Shown: piece by piece, positions 45,347 to 53,943 of the stretch | Layout of the letters: each line of letters starts with the position of its first letter | Numbering within the stretch: position 1 is the first letter of the stretch | Assembly: GCA_041398005.1 (NCBI GenBank) | Contig: JAWKVP010000009.1 | Location: forward strand, 88,775 to 152,774 | Direction: 5' to 3' | DNA length: 64,000 nucleotides | Source: JAGREO01 sp020446285 | GTDB taxonomy: Bacteria > Pseudomonadota > Alphaproteobacteria > Geminicoccales > Geminicoccaceae | The notes under the pieces: model-generated | Seen by the model: the letters and a program-made list of their open reading frames with translations, nothing else | What the model was told of the DNA's origin: nothing | The model's database searches: none | Translations under genes and position numbers: made by a program

Positions 45347-45610
45347 TCAGGACAGCTTTTTCCTGATGAAGTCGACGGCTCTCGTCGTCCAGCTTTCGGC
45401 CAGGTCTTCGGCTTTTGTAATCAGTTCATCGGCCCTGGGATGTCTGGATTTGAGGCGGGCCAGCAGGTTTTCGGCCCAGCTGGCATGGCGGGAGAGGATG
45501 ATGAGGCCGACGGCCATGAAGAGGACGCCCTGGAGTATGGGAAGGAACAGGCCGAGGACGCCAAGGACGAGGAAGGTGTAGCCGACACCCTGGATTGCAA
45601 GCCGTGTCAT
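45347..45610 (-). CDS. Small membrane protein (PGPGW/YbaN-like)
   Basis: An 87-residue protein with two hydrophobic helices (about residues 8-45; VGYTFLVLGVLGLFLPILQGVLFMAVGLIILSRH) and an amphipathic charged C-terminus (ARLKSRHPRADELITKAEDL). This pattern resembles small DUF454/PGPGW membrane proteins, whose function is unknown. The start is fixed by a 4-bp ATGA overlap with the ligA stop, so it is the last gene of the recN-ligA unit. The 200 bases on the right towards the aldolase gene hold no gene. Confidence 0.75.
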   Translation of the reverse strand: MTRLAIQGVGYTFLVLGVLGLFLPILQGVLFMAVGLIILSRHASWAENLLARLKSRHPRADELITKAEDLAESWTTRAVDFIRKKLS

Positions 45611-47700
45611 GATGTTGCCGCCATTTCCATCCACTGGGCCTCGCTCAGCACATCGATGCCGAGTTCGGCCGCCTTTTTTGCCTTGGAGCCGGCATCGGCT
45701 CCCGCGATCACGAAATCGGTCTTCTTCGAGACGCTGCCGGCGACCTTTGCACCCAGTGCTTCGGCCCGGGCCTTCGCCTCCGCCCGGCTCATGGCTCCAA
45801 GCGAGCCCGTGAAAACGAGCGTCTTGCCGGAAAAGGGCGTCGCATCACCGTTGGGCATGGCGACAGCCTCGACCTGCAATTCACCGGTGAGCGCATCGAG
45901 CACCTCGACATTGCGTCCCTCGGCGAAGAATTCGCGCAATGCCTCGACGATACGCGGGCCGATACCGTCGATGCCATTGAGTTCCGCCAGCGCTTCCTCG
46001 TCACTCCTGCCAATCTGGAGCATGGCCGAACGCCAGCCTTCGAGGCTGCCATAGTGGCGGGCGAGAAGTCTGGCGTTGGTTTCGCCGACAAAACGGATGC
46101 CGAGGCCGTATATGACCCGATCGAGACCGATGCGGCGCCGTTCGTCCAGCGCCTTCACCAGTTTCTGCACCTTCTTCTCGGCCCAGCCATCGAGGGATTC
46201 GAGCCGGTCGAGCGTTCCCCGGTCGCGGGCAAGGCGGAAGATGTCGGCGGGTTCACGGATCAGCCCGGCTTCGATGAGCTGCGGCACCTGCTTTCTGCCC
46301 AGCCCTTCAATGTCGAACGCTTCGCGGCTGACGAAATGGCGAAGCCGCTCCGTCAGCTGCGCCGGGCAGACCAGCCCGCCGGTGCAGCGGCGCACGGCCT
46401 CGCCCTCGGGGCGGATGGCAAGGCTGCCGCATTCGGGACAATGGTCGGGAAAGATGAAAGGACGCGCATCTTCGGGGCGCCTGTCGACATCGACCGTGAC
46501 AACCTGGGGAATGACGTCGCCGGCGCGCTGGATGGTGACGATGTCACCGACGCGGATGTCCTTTTCCTCGATATAGTCCTGATTGTGCAATGTCGCCCGG
46601 CTGACGACGACACCGCCGACGGTCACGGACTCGAGTTCGGCAACAGGCGTGAGCGCGCCCGTGCGGCCGACCTGAATGCGGATCTCGAGCAACCTCGTCT
46701 CGACCTTTTCCGCCTCGAACTTGTGGGCAATGGCCCAGCGTGGCGCTCGGCCGACAAACCCCAGTCGGCGTTGCAGGGCGATATCGTCGACCTTGAGCAC
46801 CACGCCGTCGATATCGTAGCCGAGTTCGTGCCGCATCGAGGCGATCTCGCGGTGATACTCCACGAGTTCACCCGCCGTCCGGCAGAGACGGCGCAGCGGG
46901 TTGACGTTGAAGCCGAGCCGTTCGAGACGGTCGAGAAAGGCGCTGTAGCTGCCGTCGATGGCCGGTTCCGCCTCGCCCCAGGCATAGGCGAAGAAGCGCA
47001 GTCGGCGTCTGGCGGTGATGCGGCTGTCGAGCTGGCGGACAGAGCCGGCAGCGGCATTGCGCGGATTGGCGAAGACAGGATCGCCATTGTCCTCGCGGCG
47101 GCGGTTGAGCGCCTGAAAATCCGCATGGTGCATGAAGATCTCGCCACGCACTTCGAGCAGGGCCGGAGGATCACCCTCCGCCGCGAGACGCTGGGGAATA
47201 TCGAAGATGGTGCGGACGTTGGCGGTAATGTCCTCGCCCGTGGTCCCGTCGCCGCGCGTGGCACCGCGCACGAGAAGGCCATCCTCGTAGCGCAGCGCAC
47301 AGGAAAGCCCGTCAATCTTGGGTTCGGCGGAAATGGCGACGGGGTCGCCTTCGCCCAGGTTCAGGAAACGGCGGATGCGGGCAATGAACTCGACCACATC
47401 CTCATCCGCCATCGCATTGTCGAGGGAGAGCATGGGCACGGCATGAGCCACCTTGCCGAACGCCTCGACCGGCGGCGCGCCGACCCGCAAGGCCGGGCTG
47501 TCGGCGCGGACGAGATCGGGAAAGCGTGCCTCGATGGCGGCATTGCGCCGACGCAGGGCGTCATAGTCGGCATCGCTGATCTCCGGCGCGTCGAGCGCAT
47601 GGTAGAGACGGTCGTGCCGGGCGATCTCCCCCGCCAGCCGTTCGAGTTCGCCCGCCGCCTCGTCGCGCTGCATCGTCTCCACCGTCCCGACGTCGCTCAT
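45607..47700 (-). CDS. ligA: NAD-dependent DNA ligase LigA
   Basis: Essential ligase sealing nicks in replication and repair, 697 residues. It shows the Ia domain (HDRLYHALDAPEISDADYDAL), the catalytic Lys in AISAEPKIDGLSCALRYEDG (about residue 124), the RNPRNAAAGSVRQLD motif, an OB fold, the zinc-finger cysteines CPECGSLAIRPEGEAVRRCTGGLVCPAQ (about 417-444), the HhH region and a C-terminal BRCT domain (about 620-695, KTLVFTGSLGAMSRAEAKARAEALGAKV). It overlaps recN by 4 bp. The bamD-recN-ligA order is typical of alphaproteobacteria. Confidence 0.97.
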   Translation of the reverse strand: MSDVGTVETMQRDEAAGELERLAGEIARHDRLYHALDAPEISDADYDALRRRNAAIEARFPDLVRADSPALRVGAPPVEAFGKVAHAVPMLSLDNAMADEDVVEFIARIRRFLNLGEGDPVAISAEPKIDGLSCALRYEDGLLVRGATRGDGTTGEDITANVRTIFDIPQRLAAEGDPPALLEVRGEIFMHHADFQALNRRREDNGDPVFANPRNAAAGSVRQLDSRITARRRLRFFAYAWGEAEPAIDGSYSAFLDRLERLGFNVNPLRRLCRTAGELVEYHREIASMRHELGYDIDGVVLKVDDIALQRRLGFVGRAPRWAIAHKFEAEKVETRLLEIRIQVGRTGALTPVAELESVTVGGVVVSRATLHNQDYIEEKDIRVGDIVTIQRAGDVIPQVVTVDVDRRPEDARPFIFPDHCPECGSLAIRPEGEAVRRCTGGLVCPAQLTERLRHFVSREAFDIEGLGRKQVPQLIEAGLIREPADIFRLARDRGTLDRLESLDGWAEKKVQKLVKALDERRRIGLDRVIYGLGIRFVGETNARLLARHYGSLEGWRSAMLQIGRSDEEALAELNGIDGIGPRIVEALREFFAEGRNVEVLDALTGELQVEAVAMPNGDATPFSGKTLVFTGSLGAMSRAEAKARAEALGAKVAGSVSKKTDFVIAGADAGSKAKKAAELGIDVLSEAQWMEMAATS

Positions 47701-49373
47701 CCGCCGCGCGCTCCCGCCGCCATCAGGCTTTCCGCCGCCGCCCGCGCGGCGCCGGTGATTTCCGCTCCGGCGAGCATACGCGCGATCTCGTCGCGGCGCT
47801 GTTCCGTTTCGAGCCGGCGAACATCCACGGACGTCCTGCGTCCGGCTGCTGCCTTGACCACGTTGAGATGATGGTCGGCGCGGGCCGCCACCTGCGGGGC
47901 ATGGGTCACGACGATCACCTGCCGTCCGGCAGCGAGGCGTGCGAGCCGTTCGCCCACCGCATCCGCCGTCGCCCCGCCGATGCCGCTGTCGACCTCGTCG
48001 AAGATCAGTGCCCGCCGTTCCCCGCCGCGCTGGAGCACCACCTTCAGCGCCAGCATCAACCGCGAAAGCTCACCGCCGGAAGCGATCTTCGCCAGCGGCC
48101 CCATGGGCTGCCCCGGATTGGTGGAAACCTCGAACGAAACCCGCTCGCCGCCATCGACACCCGGCTCATCGAGGGGGTCGAGCCTGACCGCGAAACGGGT
48201 TTTTTCGAGCCTGAGCGGAGGCAGTTCGGCATGGATCGCATCGGCGAGCGATCCGGCTGCCTTCGCCCGCGCGCGGGAGAGCGACGCCGACGATACAACC
48301 AGTTCGTCATGTGCCTCGCGGCATTGCCGGTCGAGCGTTTCCAGCGTCTGGCTGCCCCCATCGATCAGCGCCAGCTCCTTGCGGGTGCGCTCGAGCAGAT
48401 CCGGCAATTCATCAACCGCGACGCGATGCTTGCGGGCCATGTCGCGCAGCGCGAACAGACGCTCCTCGACCTCCTCCAGACGGTTGCCGCCGCGTTCGAG
48501 CTCCTGTTGCTCGCCGTCGATCAGCGCCTCGGCTTCACCCGCCTCGATCATGGCGCGTTCGAGTGCCTCGATCGCCGGCTGCAATGTCTGACGGGCCGGG
48601 TCGCCGCTGCGGTCGAGGCGGCGTTGCGCCGCGCCCATGCGCTCGATGGCTCCGCCCGAACCTCCGAGCAGACCCGAAACCTCGCGCAGCAGATCGAGCA
48701 TCTTCTCGCGGCCCATGAGCATCTGGCGCTGGATGGCGAGGTCTTCCTCCTCGCCGGCCACGGGTTCCAGCTCTTCGAGTTCCATCAGCCGGTGGCGGAG
48801 AAAGTCCTCCTCGCGGCGGGCGATCTCCAGTGCCGCACGTCGTTCCGCGCGTTCCCCATCGAGCGATTTCCAGCGCGCATGCGCTTCGGCAACCCGCCGG
48901 CAGACAGCGCCGTGACCGCCGGCAGTATCGAGCAGGATCCGGTGAGTACGCGGGTCGAGCAGGCCATGCTGGTCCATCTGGCCGTGAATTTCGAGAAGCT
49001 CGGTGGCGAGCCGGCGCAGAAGGCCGGCACCGACGGCGCGATCGTTGACGAAGGCGCGGCTGCGGCCGTCGCTGCCGATCGAACGGCGAATGACGATGCC
49101 GTCGGCGGCGTCGATCTCCTGTTCGGCGAGGACCGCCCCGACGGGATGCCCCTCGCCCACCTCGAAACTCGCGGTCACGCTGCCCTGATCGCAGCCCGCG
49201 CGGACGAGGCCACGGTCGGCACGATTTCCGAGCGCCAGCCCCAGCGCATCGAGCAGGATGGACTTGCCGGCCCCGGTCTCGCCGGTGAGAACGGTGAGAC
49301 CGGCAAAGAACTCCAGGTCGAGACGCTCGATCAGAACGATATCACGGATCGACAACCCCGTGAGCATGTTCAT
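47697..49373 (-). CDS. recN: DNA repair protein RecN
   Basis: SMC-like ATPase for double-strand-break repair, 558 residues. It has Walker A TVLTGETGAGKSILLDALGLALG (about residues 27-49), a coiled-coil middle (about 155-370), the ABC-type signature KIASGGELSRLMLALKVVL (about 428-446) and Walker B RALIFDEVDSGIGGATADAVG. The family-typical opening is MLTGLSIRDIVLIERLDLEF. The start at 49373 is two codons before a second ATG (49367). It lies 55 bases downstream of bamD and overlaps ligA. Confidence 0.96.
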   Translation of the reverse strand: MNMLTGLSIRDIVLIERLDLEFFAGLTVLTGETGAGKSILLDALGLALGNRADRGLVRAGCDQGSVTASFEVGEGHPVGAVLAEQEIDAADGIVIRRSIGSDGRSRAFVNDRAVGAGLLRRLATELLEIHGQMDQHGLLDPRTHRILLDTAGGHGAVCRRVAEAHARWKSLDGERAERRAALEIARREEDFLRHRLMELEELEPVAGEEEDLAIQRQMLMGREKMLDLLREVSGLLGGSGGAIERMGAAQRRLDRSGDPARQTLQPAIEALERAMIEAGEAEALIDGEQQELERGGNRLEEVEERLFALRDMARKHRVAVDELPDLLERTRKELALIDGGSQTLETLDRQCREAHDELVVSSASLSRARAKAAGSLADAIHAELPPLRLEKTRFAVRLDPLDEPGVDGGERVSFEVSTNPGQPMGPLAKIASGGELSRLMLALKVVLQRGGERRALIFDEVDSGIGGATADAVGERLARLAAGRQVIVVTHAPQVAARADHHLNVVKAAAGRRTSVDVRRLETEQRRDEIARMLAGAEITGAARAAAESLMAAGARGG

Positions 49374-49428
49374 TGTTCCAGCCGACTGTCAGCACGGAGC
49401 CGTCGCTCCGTCCTCCTCCAGATTTCGC

Positions 49429-50253
49429 TCAGAAGAGACCGGACAACCACGATTCGTCGCCGACGCCGGGCTCAAGATCCTCATCCTCCAACAGCGCATA
49501 GCTCTTCTGGTACCAGTCGCTGTCGGGATAATTGTAGCCGAGAACCGCCGCCGATGCCTGCGCTTCGTCGGTGATGCCGAGTGCGAGATAGCATTCTGTC
49601 AGGCGGTGCAGCGCCTCGGGCACATGGGTGGTGGTCTGGTAGGTCTCGACGACCGAGCGGAAACGGTTGATGGCGGCCACATATTGCTGCTGGTGCTGAT
49701 AGAAGCGGCCGACCTCCATTTCCTTGCCGGCGAGGTGATCGCGGGCGAGATCCATCTTCAGCGCCGCGTCGCGGGCATAGTCGCTGTCGGGGTAGCGCTG
49801 GACCAGGACGCGAAACGCCTCGAGCGCCTCCTTCGTCATCTCCTGATCGCGACCGACATCGGTGATCTGGTCGTAGTAGGAGCGGCCGATCAGATAGTGC
49901 GCATAGGGCACGTCCTTGTTACCCGGATGCAGCTCGATGAAACTCTCCAGCGTCGACACCGCATCGAGATAGAACTGCCCCTCGTAATAGGCATAGGCCG
50001 CCATGATCTCGCCGCGCACCGCCCAGGACGAATAGGGGTGCTGGCGCTCGACCTCCTCGAACGCCCGCGCCGCTGCCTTGTAATCCTTCTCGTCGAGAAG
50101 GGCTTGTGCCTCCGCGTAGAGCTCCTCCGCCGGGCGTTCGACATACTCGGTTTCGTCATCGGTGGCGGCACATCCCGCGAGCAGGACGCCGCCGGCTCCC
50201 ATCGCCAGAATGCGGACGGGTAGGCGCAACCGGTGATTGAGGAAGCTACGCAT
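49429..50253 (-). CDS. bamD: Outer-membrane assembly lipoprotein BamD (ComL)
   Basis: Essential lipoprotein of the BAM complex inserting beta-barrel proteins, 274 residues. The signal sequence ends in lipobox GVLLAGC (Cys about residue 28). Tandem TPR repeats follow: PAEELYAEAQALLDEKDYKAAARAFEEVERQHPYS, then YEGQFYLDAVSTLESFIELHPGNKDVPYAHYLIGRSYYDQ and the RDAALKMDLARDHLAGKEMEVGRFY signature. The start is set by the lipoprotein signal. In relatives lpxC lies upstream; here the 181 bases upstream are empty and a ParA gene follows. Confidence 0.95.
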   Translation of the reverse strand: MRSFLNHRLRLPVRILAMGAGGVLLAGCAATDDETEYVERPAEELYAEAQALLDEKDYKAAARAFEEVERQHPYSSWAVRGEIMAAYAYYEGQFYLDAVSTLESFIELHPGNKDVPYAHYLIGRSYYDQITDVGRDQEMTKEALEAFRVLVQRYPDSDYARDAALKMDLARDHLAGKEMEVGRFYQHQQQYVAAINRFRSVVETYQTTTHVPEALHRLTECYLALGITDEAQASAAVLGYNYPDSDWYQKSYALLEDEDLEPGVGDESWLSGLF

Positions 50254-50434
50254 GTTCAGGAAGACCTCGCTGGTAGGGCCGCAAGTGTTACATATGCGCA
50301 GGCAATCTAGTGTTTTCAAACTGCCGCCGCCAGAAAGAAGCGTCGCGGACACGCTTTTCAACCTGCGGCCGGGCTGCCCGGACACGGCGGCGGACATGAA
50401 AACGACATTCCGGCTCGCGCCCCGCGCGGGAAGT

Positions 50435-51061
50435 TCAGCCATCGTCCTCGATGGCGGTGAGCAGCGGCAGCCAGTCGGCGCGCACGGAACGGGCGCGGGC
50501 GGCATCCAGATCGAACACGCCGAGTCCGGACCAGGCAAGCTCGTCATAGATCGCCCGGTCGTGGATGGTGGCGACCGGCGCATGGCCGACATCGGCAAGG
50601 AAGGCAAGCTGCCTTTGCGCCGAACGCGACCGCTGGCGCACGCGGTTGGCAACCACCAGAACCGCTTTCTTGCCCTTGCGGATGGGCTTGATTCCATCGA
50701 GTTTCGAGAGAAAGCGCCGGGTGCTGCCCTCGTCGAAGGTCGAGGGCTGGACCGGTACGACCAGAAGATCCGCCTCGCGCATGAGTTCGTCGACATGGCT
50801 GATGCGCAGGCCCGCGGGCACGTCGATCACGAGGCGCCTGATACCATCGGGAACCTTCGTCCTGCCCTTGCGCCAGTCGAGCCCCTCGATCCCGGGACTG
50901 TCGTCGGGCCGGGACCCGAGCCAGCCGAGGCTGCTCTTCTGCCGGTCGACATCCGCAAGTGCCGTCGGCAGGCCACCCCGGGCGAAGGCAGCGGCCAGAT
51001 TGGTGGCGATCGTCGTCTTCCCGCAGCCGCCCTTCGTATTGGTCACCAGTACGGAAAGCAT
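50435..51061 (-). CDS. ParA/MinD-family ATPase
   Basis: A 208-residue P-loop ATPase. The deviant Walker A TNTKGGCGKTTIATNLAAAFA (about residues 8-27, with the signature lysine) and the later LVIDVPAGLRISHVDELMREADLLVVPVQPSTFDE (Walker B and switch) place it with ParA. It is short, lacks an N-terminal HTH and has no ParB partner nearby, as in orphan ParAs that position cytoplasmic cargo. The start at 51061 has the better spacing from GGAGG than ATG 51067. It lies 58 bases downstream of the CYTH-CHAD gene and may share its transcript. Confidence 0.88.
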   Translation of the reverse strand: MLSVLVTNTKGGCGKTTIATNLAAAFARGGLPTALADVDRQKSSLGWLGSRPDDSPGIEGLDWRKGRTKVPDGIRRLVIDVPAGLRISHVDELMREADLLVVPVQPSTFDEGSTRRFLSKLDGIKPIRKGKKAVLVVANRVRQRSRSAQRQLAFLADVGHAPVATIHDRAIYDELAWSGLGVFDLDAARARSVRADWLPLLTAIEDDG

Positions 51062-51119
51062 GGGCATCGCCTCCTTTCTTGTCTTCGGCAACGCGCTCTG
51101 TGACCGCATTGCCGCCGTG

Positions 51120-52664
51120 CTACCGCCAGAACGGTTTGACCTCGACGAAGTCATTCCAGGCCGTATCGGTCTCGGCCCGGGTGGTCGTCAGGGCACGCGC
51201 GGCCCAGCCATGCAGGAAGCCCGCGGCCTTGGCAACCTCGAAGCGATCATCGCCAAGGTCTTCGCGCGCGAGAATGTCCTCGATGCGCAGACGACACTCG
51301 GCAAGATCATTGGCGTTGCCGAGTCCTTCCTGCAGACGGGCAAAACTCTTGCGTCCCTTCCTGACCTTGCGTCCGGAGAAGAGCGGCGAGAGAAAGTCGA
51401 CGGCATAGCGCAGCTTCTTGAGATCGAGACGCAGTTCGTGCCGCTTCTCATCGGGGAGCCTGTCGAAACCACGGCCGCGCCGGAGAAGCTTGCGGTGACG
51501 CTTCTCGAGCAGCACTTCAGCGACCGTCCGCAGCCTGCCCCCCACATGCTCGCCCTTCCAGCGGTCGAGTTCCACCCAGGCGACGAGATCGAGCACGAGA
51601 TCGGCATGGTCGCGCCCGCCGAGCCAGGCGTGCAGGTCCGCATAGGCTTCCTTGCGCGCCCGGGCCGTCACTTCGAGCAACGCCGCCGGATCGATATGCG
51701 CGAGGATGTCGTTCCAGCAGGGTTCGAGCAGATCCTCGATGAAGACATCGATTTCCCGCGCGGGGCCCAGCGCCTTGAGCGCCTTCTTCAGCCTCGGCTC
51801 CAGCGCCGCCACGCCGGACGGATCGAGCCAGGGATGAAACAGGGCGAGCGCGGAGCGCATGCGCCGGATGCCCACACGCAACTGATGCACGCCCTCGCTG
51901 TCCCGCCCGTCGAGCGCCGCCGGTTCATTGTCGATCCAGTGGGTCAGACAGTCGCGCAGGATGGTGCGAATGCCCTGTTCGAGCGAAATCGACGGTTCCA
52001 GCGATGAAACACCCGACCGGGTCCAGGCGGGTGGCTGGTCGTGCCGCAGGCGGTAGCCCCGATCGGCCTTCGGCTCGGTCCCGATCCGCACCGGCACGAC
52101 ATGACGGATCCGTTCGACCAGTTCGAAGATCGCCCGTGCCTCGCCGCCCTTGAGTTCGAGTTCGATCTCGGCAATCGGGACCTGCCGGTCGCCGGCCTCG
52201 ATCCGCCCACGGTCGAACGCGATCTCCACCTCGTTGCCGCCATCGCTCCAGAGTGCCTTCTGCCGGTCGAACAGCGTGACGAACATCGCATCGAGTTGCT
52301 CGGGCAGGATCAGGCCAAGCCGCGCCACGACATCCGCGTCGCCGATCATCGAGACATCCGGCACGGGCCCGTCGAGGGGTGTTTCCCACTCGCCGCGCAC
52401 CGAGAGCACCCCACCGGTCCCGGCGGTCTTGAGCGTCTGCACATGGCAATCGCCGGACTTGCGCACGCGGAGCGCCATGCGCCGGCGGCGCAGCCGTCCG
52501 TCCTCGGTGTCGTAATAGGTGGTTTCGAGCATCTGCCGGCGGAACCGGAGCCGGCCGCCGGGAAGATCGAGTCCGGCCAGATCGAGGCCCGTTTCCGCCT
52601 GTGGATCGACGGTGAGCTTGAGTTCGATTTCGTGCGGGGCATTCGTGTCGACGTGTGGTTCCAT
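51120..52664 (-). CDS. CYTH and CHAD domain protein (inorganic triphosphatase-like)
   Basis: A 514-residue two-domain protein. The N-terminal CYTH domain (about 10-210) begins with the diagnostic ExExK motif HEIELKLTV and continues RLRFRRQMLETTYYDTEDGRLRRRRMALRVRKSG and VPIAEIELELKGG. Such domains hydrolyse triphosphate. The C-terminal CHAD domain (about 240-505) is helical with conserved basic His/Arg (VHQLRVGIRRMRSALALF, LRLDLKKLRYAVDFLSPLF) and in known cases binds polyphosphate. The start is uncertain: ATG 52688, eight codons upstream, has a GGGGGA and is a fair alternative. Confidence 0.9.
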   Translation of the reverse strand: MEPHVDTNAPHEIELKLTVDPQAETGLDLAGLDLPGGRLRFRRQMLETTYYDTEDGRLRRRRMALRVRKSGDCHVQTLKTAGTGGVLSVRGEWETPLDGPVPDVSMIGDADVVARLGLILPEQLDAMFVTLFDRQKALWSDGGNEVEIAFDRGRIEAGDRQVPIAEIELELKGGEARAIFELVERIRHVVPVRIGTEPKADRGYRLRHDQPPAWTRSGVSSLEPSISLEQGIRTILRDCLTHWIDNEPAALDGRDSEGVHQLRVGIRRMRSALALFHPWLDPSGVAALEPRLKKALKALGPAREIDVFIEDLLEPCWNDILAHIDPAALLEVTARARKEAYADLHAWLGGRDHADLVLDLVAWVELDRWKGEHVGGRLRTVAEVLLEKRHRKLLRRGRGFDRLPDEKRHELRLDLKKLRYAVDFLSPLFSGRKVRKGRKSFARLQEGLGNANDLAECRLRIEDILAREDLGDDRFEVAKAAGFLHGWAARALTTTRAETDTAWNDFVEVKPFWR

Positions 52665-52810
52665 ATCACCCTGCTGGTGTACCATCATTCGATACGTTCC
52701 CCCTATGTCGCATGGCAGTTTGCTAGCCGATCGGCTGATCCATATCAATGCAGCGGAAACGCCCCTGTGCCTGTATACTGGTCATGCGAAGGATTTGTGA
52801 AAGGCTGGCC

Positions 52811-53656
52811 ATGCGTTACAAGGATTTCCTCGTCGTCGTCGACGGCAAGTCGTCGAACAGCAAGTGTCTCGACGCAGCCATCCGGCTCGCCGAAACGTTC
52901 GAGGCTCATCTGAGCACTCTCCTCATGGTCCCCGAACCGGCCAATCCGGTGGTCGCCGGCGTACCCATGCCGGCCGAGATCCTTGCCGAGCAACGCGAAC
53001 AGTTCGAACGATCGGCCGCCGAGACACTGGCGGCGGTCCGTGAGCGGGGCGAGCGCGCCGGGGTCAGCCTCGAACTCCGCAAGGAGACCGCGATGTACGA
53101 GCTCTGGGCGGATCGTCTCGCGCGCCAGGGCCGCCACGCCGATCTGACCATCATTGCCCAGCCCGATCCTGACGATGATTTCGCCAGTGAGCATACGGTG
53201 ATGATCGAGGCCGCATTCATGCAGACGGGACGTCCGGCACTCGTCATCCCCTATATCGGTCCGCGCAATCTCCCGCCGGAACGGGTCACCGTCTGCTGGG
53301 ACGGCTCGCGCGAAGCCGCGCGGGCGATGCACGACAGCCTGCCATTCCTCGAGAATGCGCGCGAGACGACGCTGCTCATCGTCAATCCGGAAAAGCTCGG
53401 CGCGGCCGTGGGCGAACTTCCCGGCGCCGATGTCGCCGCCCATCTCGCCCGCCACGGGATCAATGTCGAAATCAGGACAATCGCTAGCGGTGAGCTGTCG
53501 CCGGGCGATGCCATTCTCGGCGAAGCCAGCGATCAGGGGACCGATCTGCTGGTCATGGGCGGCTACGGACACTCGCGGCTGCGCGAAATGGTACTCGGTG
53601 GCGTTACCCGACGGATCACCGAGACCATGATCGTCCCGGTGCTGTTGTCGCACTGA
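52811..53656 (+). CDS. Tandem universal stress protein (UspA family)
   Basis: Cytoplasmic 281-residue protein with two Usp folds, about residues 1-145 and 155-281. The second keeps the nucleotide-binding pattern in TDLLVMGGYGHSRLREMVLGGVTRRI (G-x2-G-x9-G), typical of ATP-binding Usps. The first has a degenerate loop (DLTIIAQPDPDDDFASEHTVMIEAAFMQTGRP). It is divergent from the CYTH-CHAD gene. The role is a stress or energy sensor by family analogy; no operon partner is seen. Confidence 0.92.
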   Translation: MRYKDFLVVVDGKSSNSKCLDAAIRLAETFEAHLSTLLMVPEPANPVVAGVPMPAEILAEQREQFERSAAETLAAVRERGERAGVSLELRKETAMYELWADRLARQGRHADLTIIAQPDPDDDFASEHTVMIEAAFMQTGRPALVIPYIGPRNLPPERVTVCWDGSREAARAMHDSLPFLENARETTLLIVNPEKLGAAVGELPGADVAAHLARHGINVEIRTIASGELSPGDAILGEASDQGTDLLVMGGYGHSRLREMVLGGVTRRITETMIVPVLLSH

Positions 53657-53700
53657 CAGCGACGAAACCATCTCCCCGAAAAGCCCGCCGGAACCGGATC

Positions 53701-53736
53701 GCCGGCCGTGATTCCCGCGGCCGGCAAGGGTTTTGC
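53701..53736 (+). terminator. Terminator-like hairpin after the Usp gene
   Basis: GCCGGCCG (53701-53708) pairs with CGGCCGGC (53718-53725). AAGGGTTTT follows, giving a short T-run. It lies 45 bases after the stop codon. Confidence 0.5.
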
Positions 53737-53855
53737 GGACACATGGCGCCCGTCGCCGGATGGCGTATCGAAACGCGGCAGGCGACAGATGCGACGGATC
53801 CGATTACGCATCGGTCCAACACAGGTCTGGCCTGCGGCCGGTCCATGACATAATT

Positions 53856-53870
53856 GTAAACCGAGGTTAC
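53856..53870. promoter_or_regulatory. Near-palindrome upstream of TRAP system 3
   Basis: GTAAACC-GA-GGTTAC, an imperfect inverted repeat, lies about 75 bases before the DctP start in the 287-base gap after the Usp gene. It resembles an operator for a dimeric regulator, but the regulator is unknown. Confidence 0.3.
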
Positions 53871-53943
53871 CGATTCGCACGACCGGTTCAGCCGGCCCGG
53901 CATTCGGACCTGCGATACGCCCGCAATCAACAGGGAGCACAAC

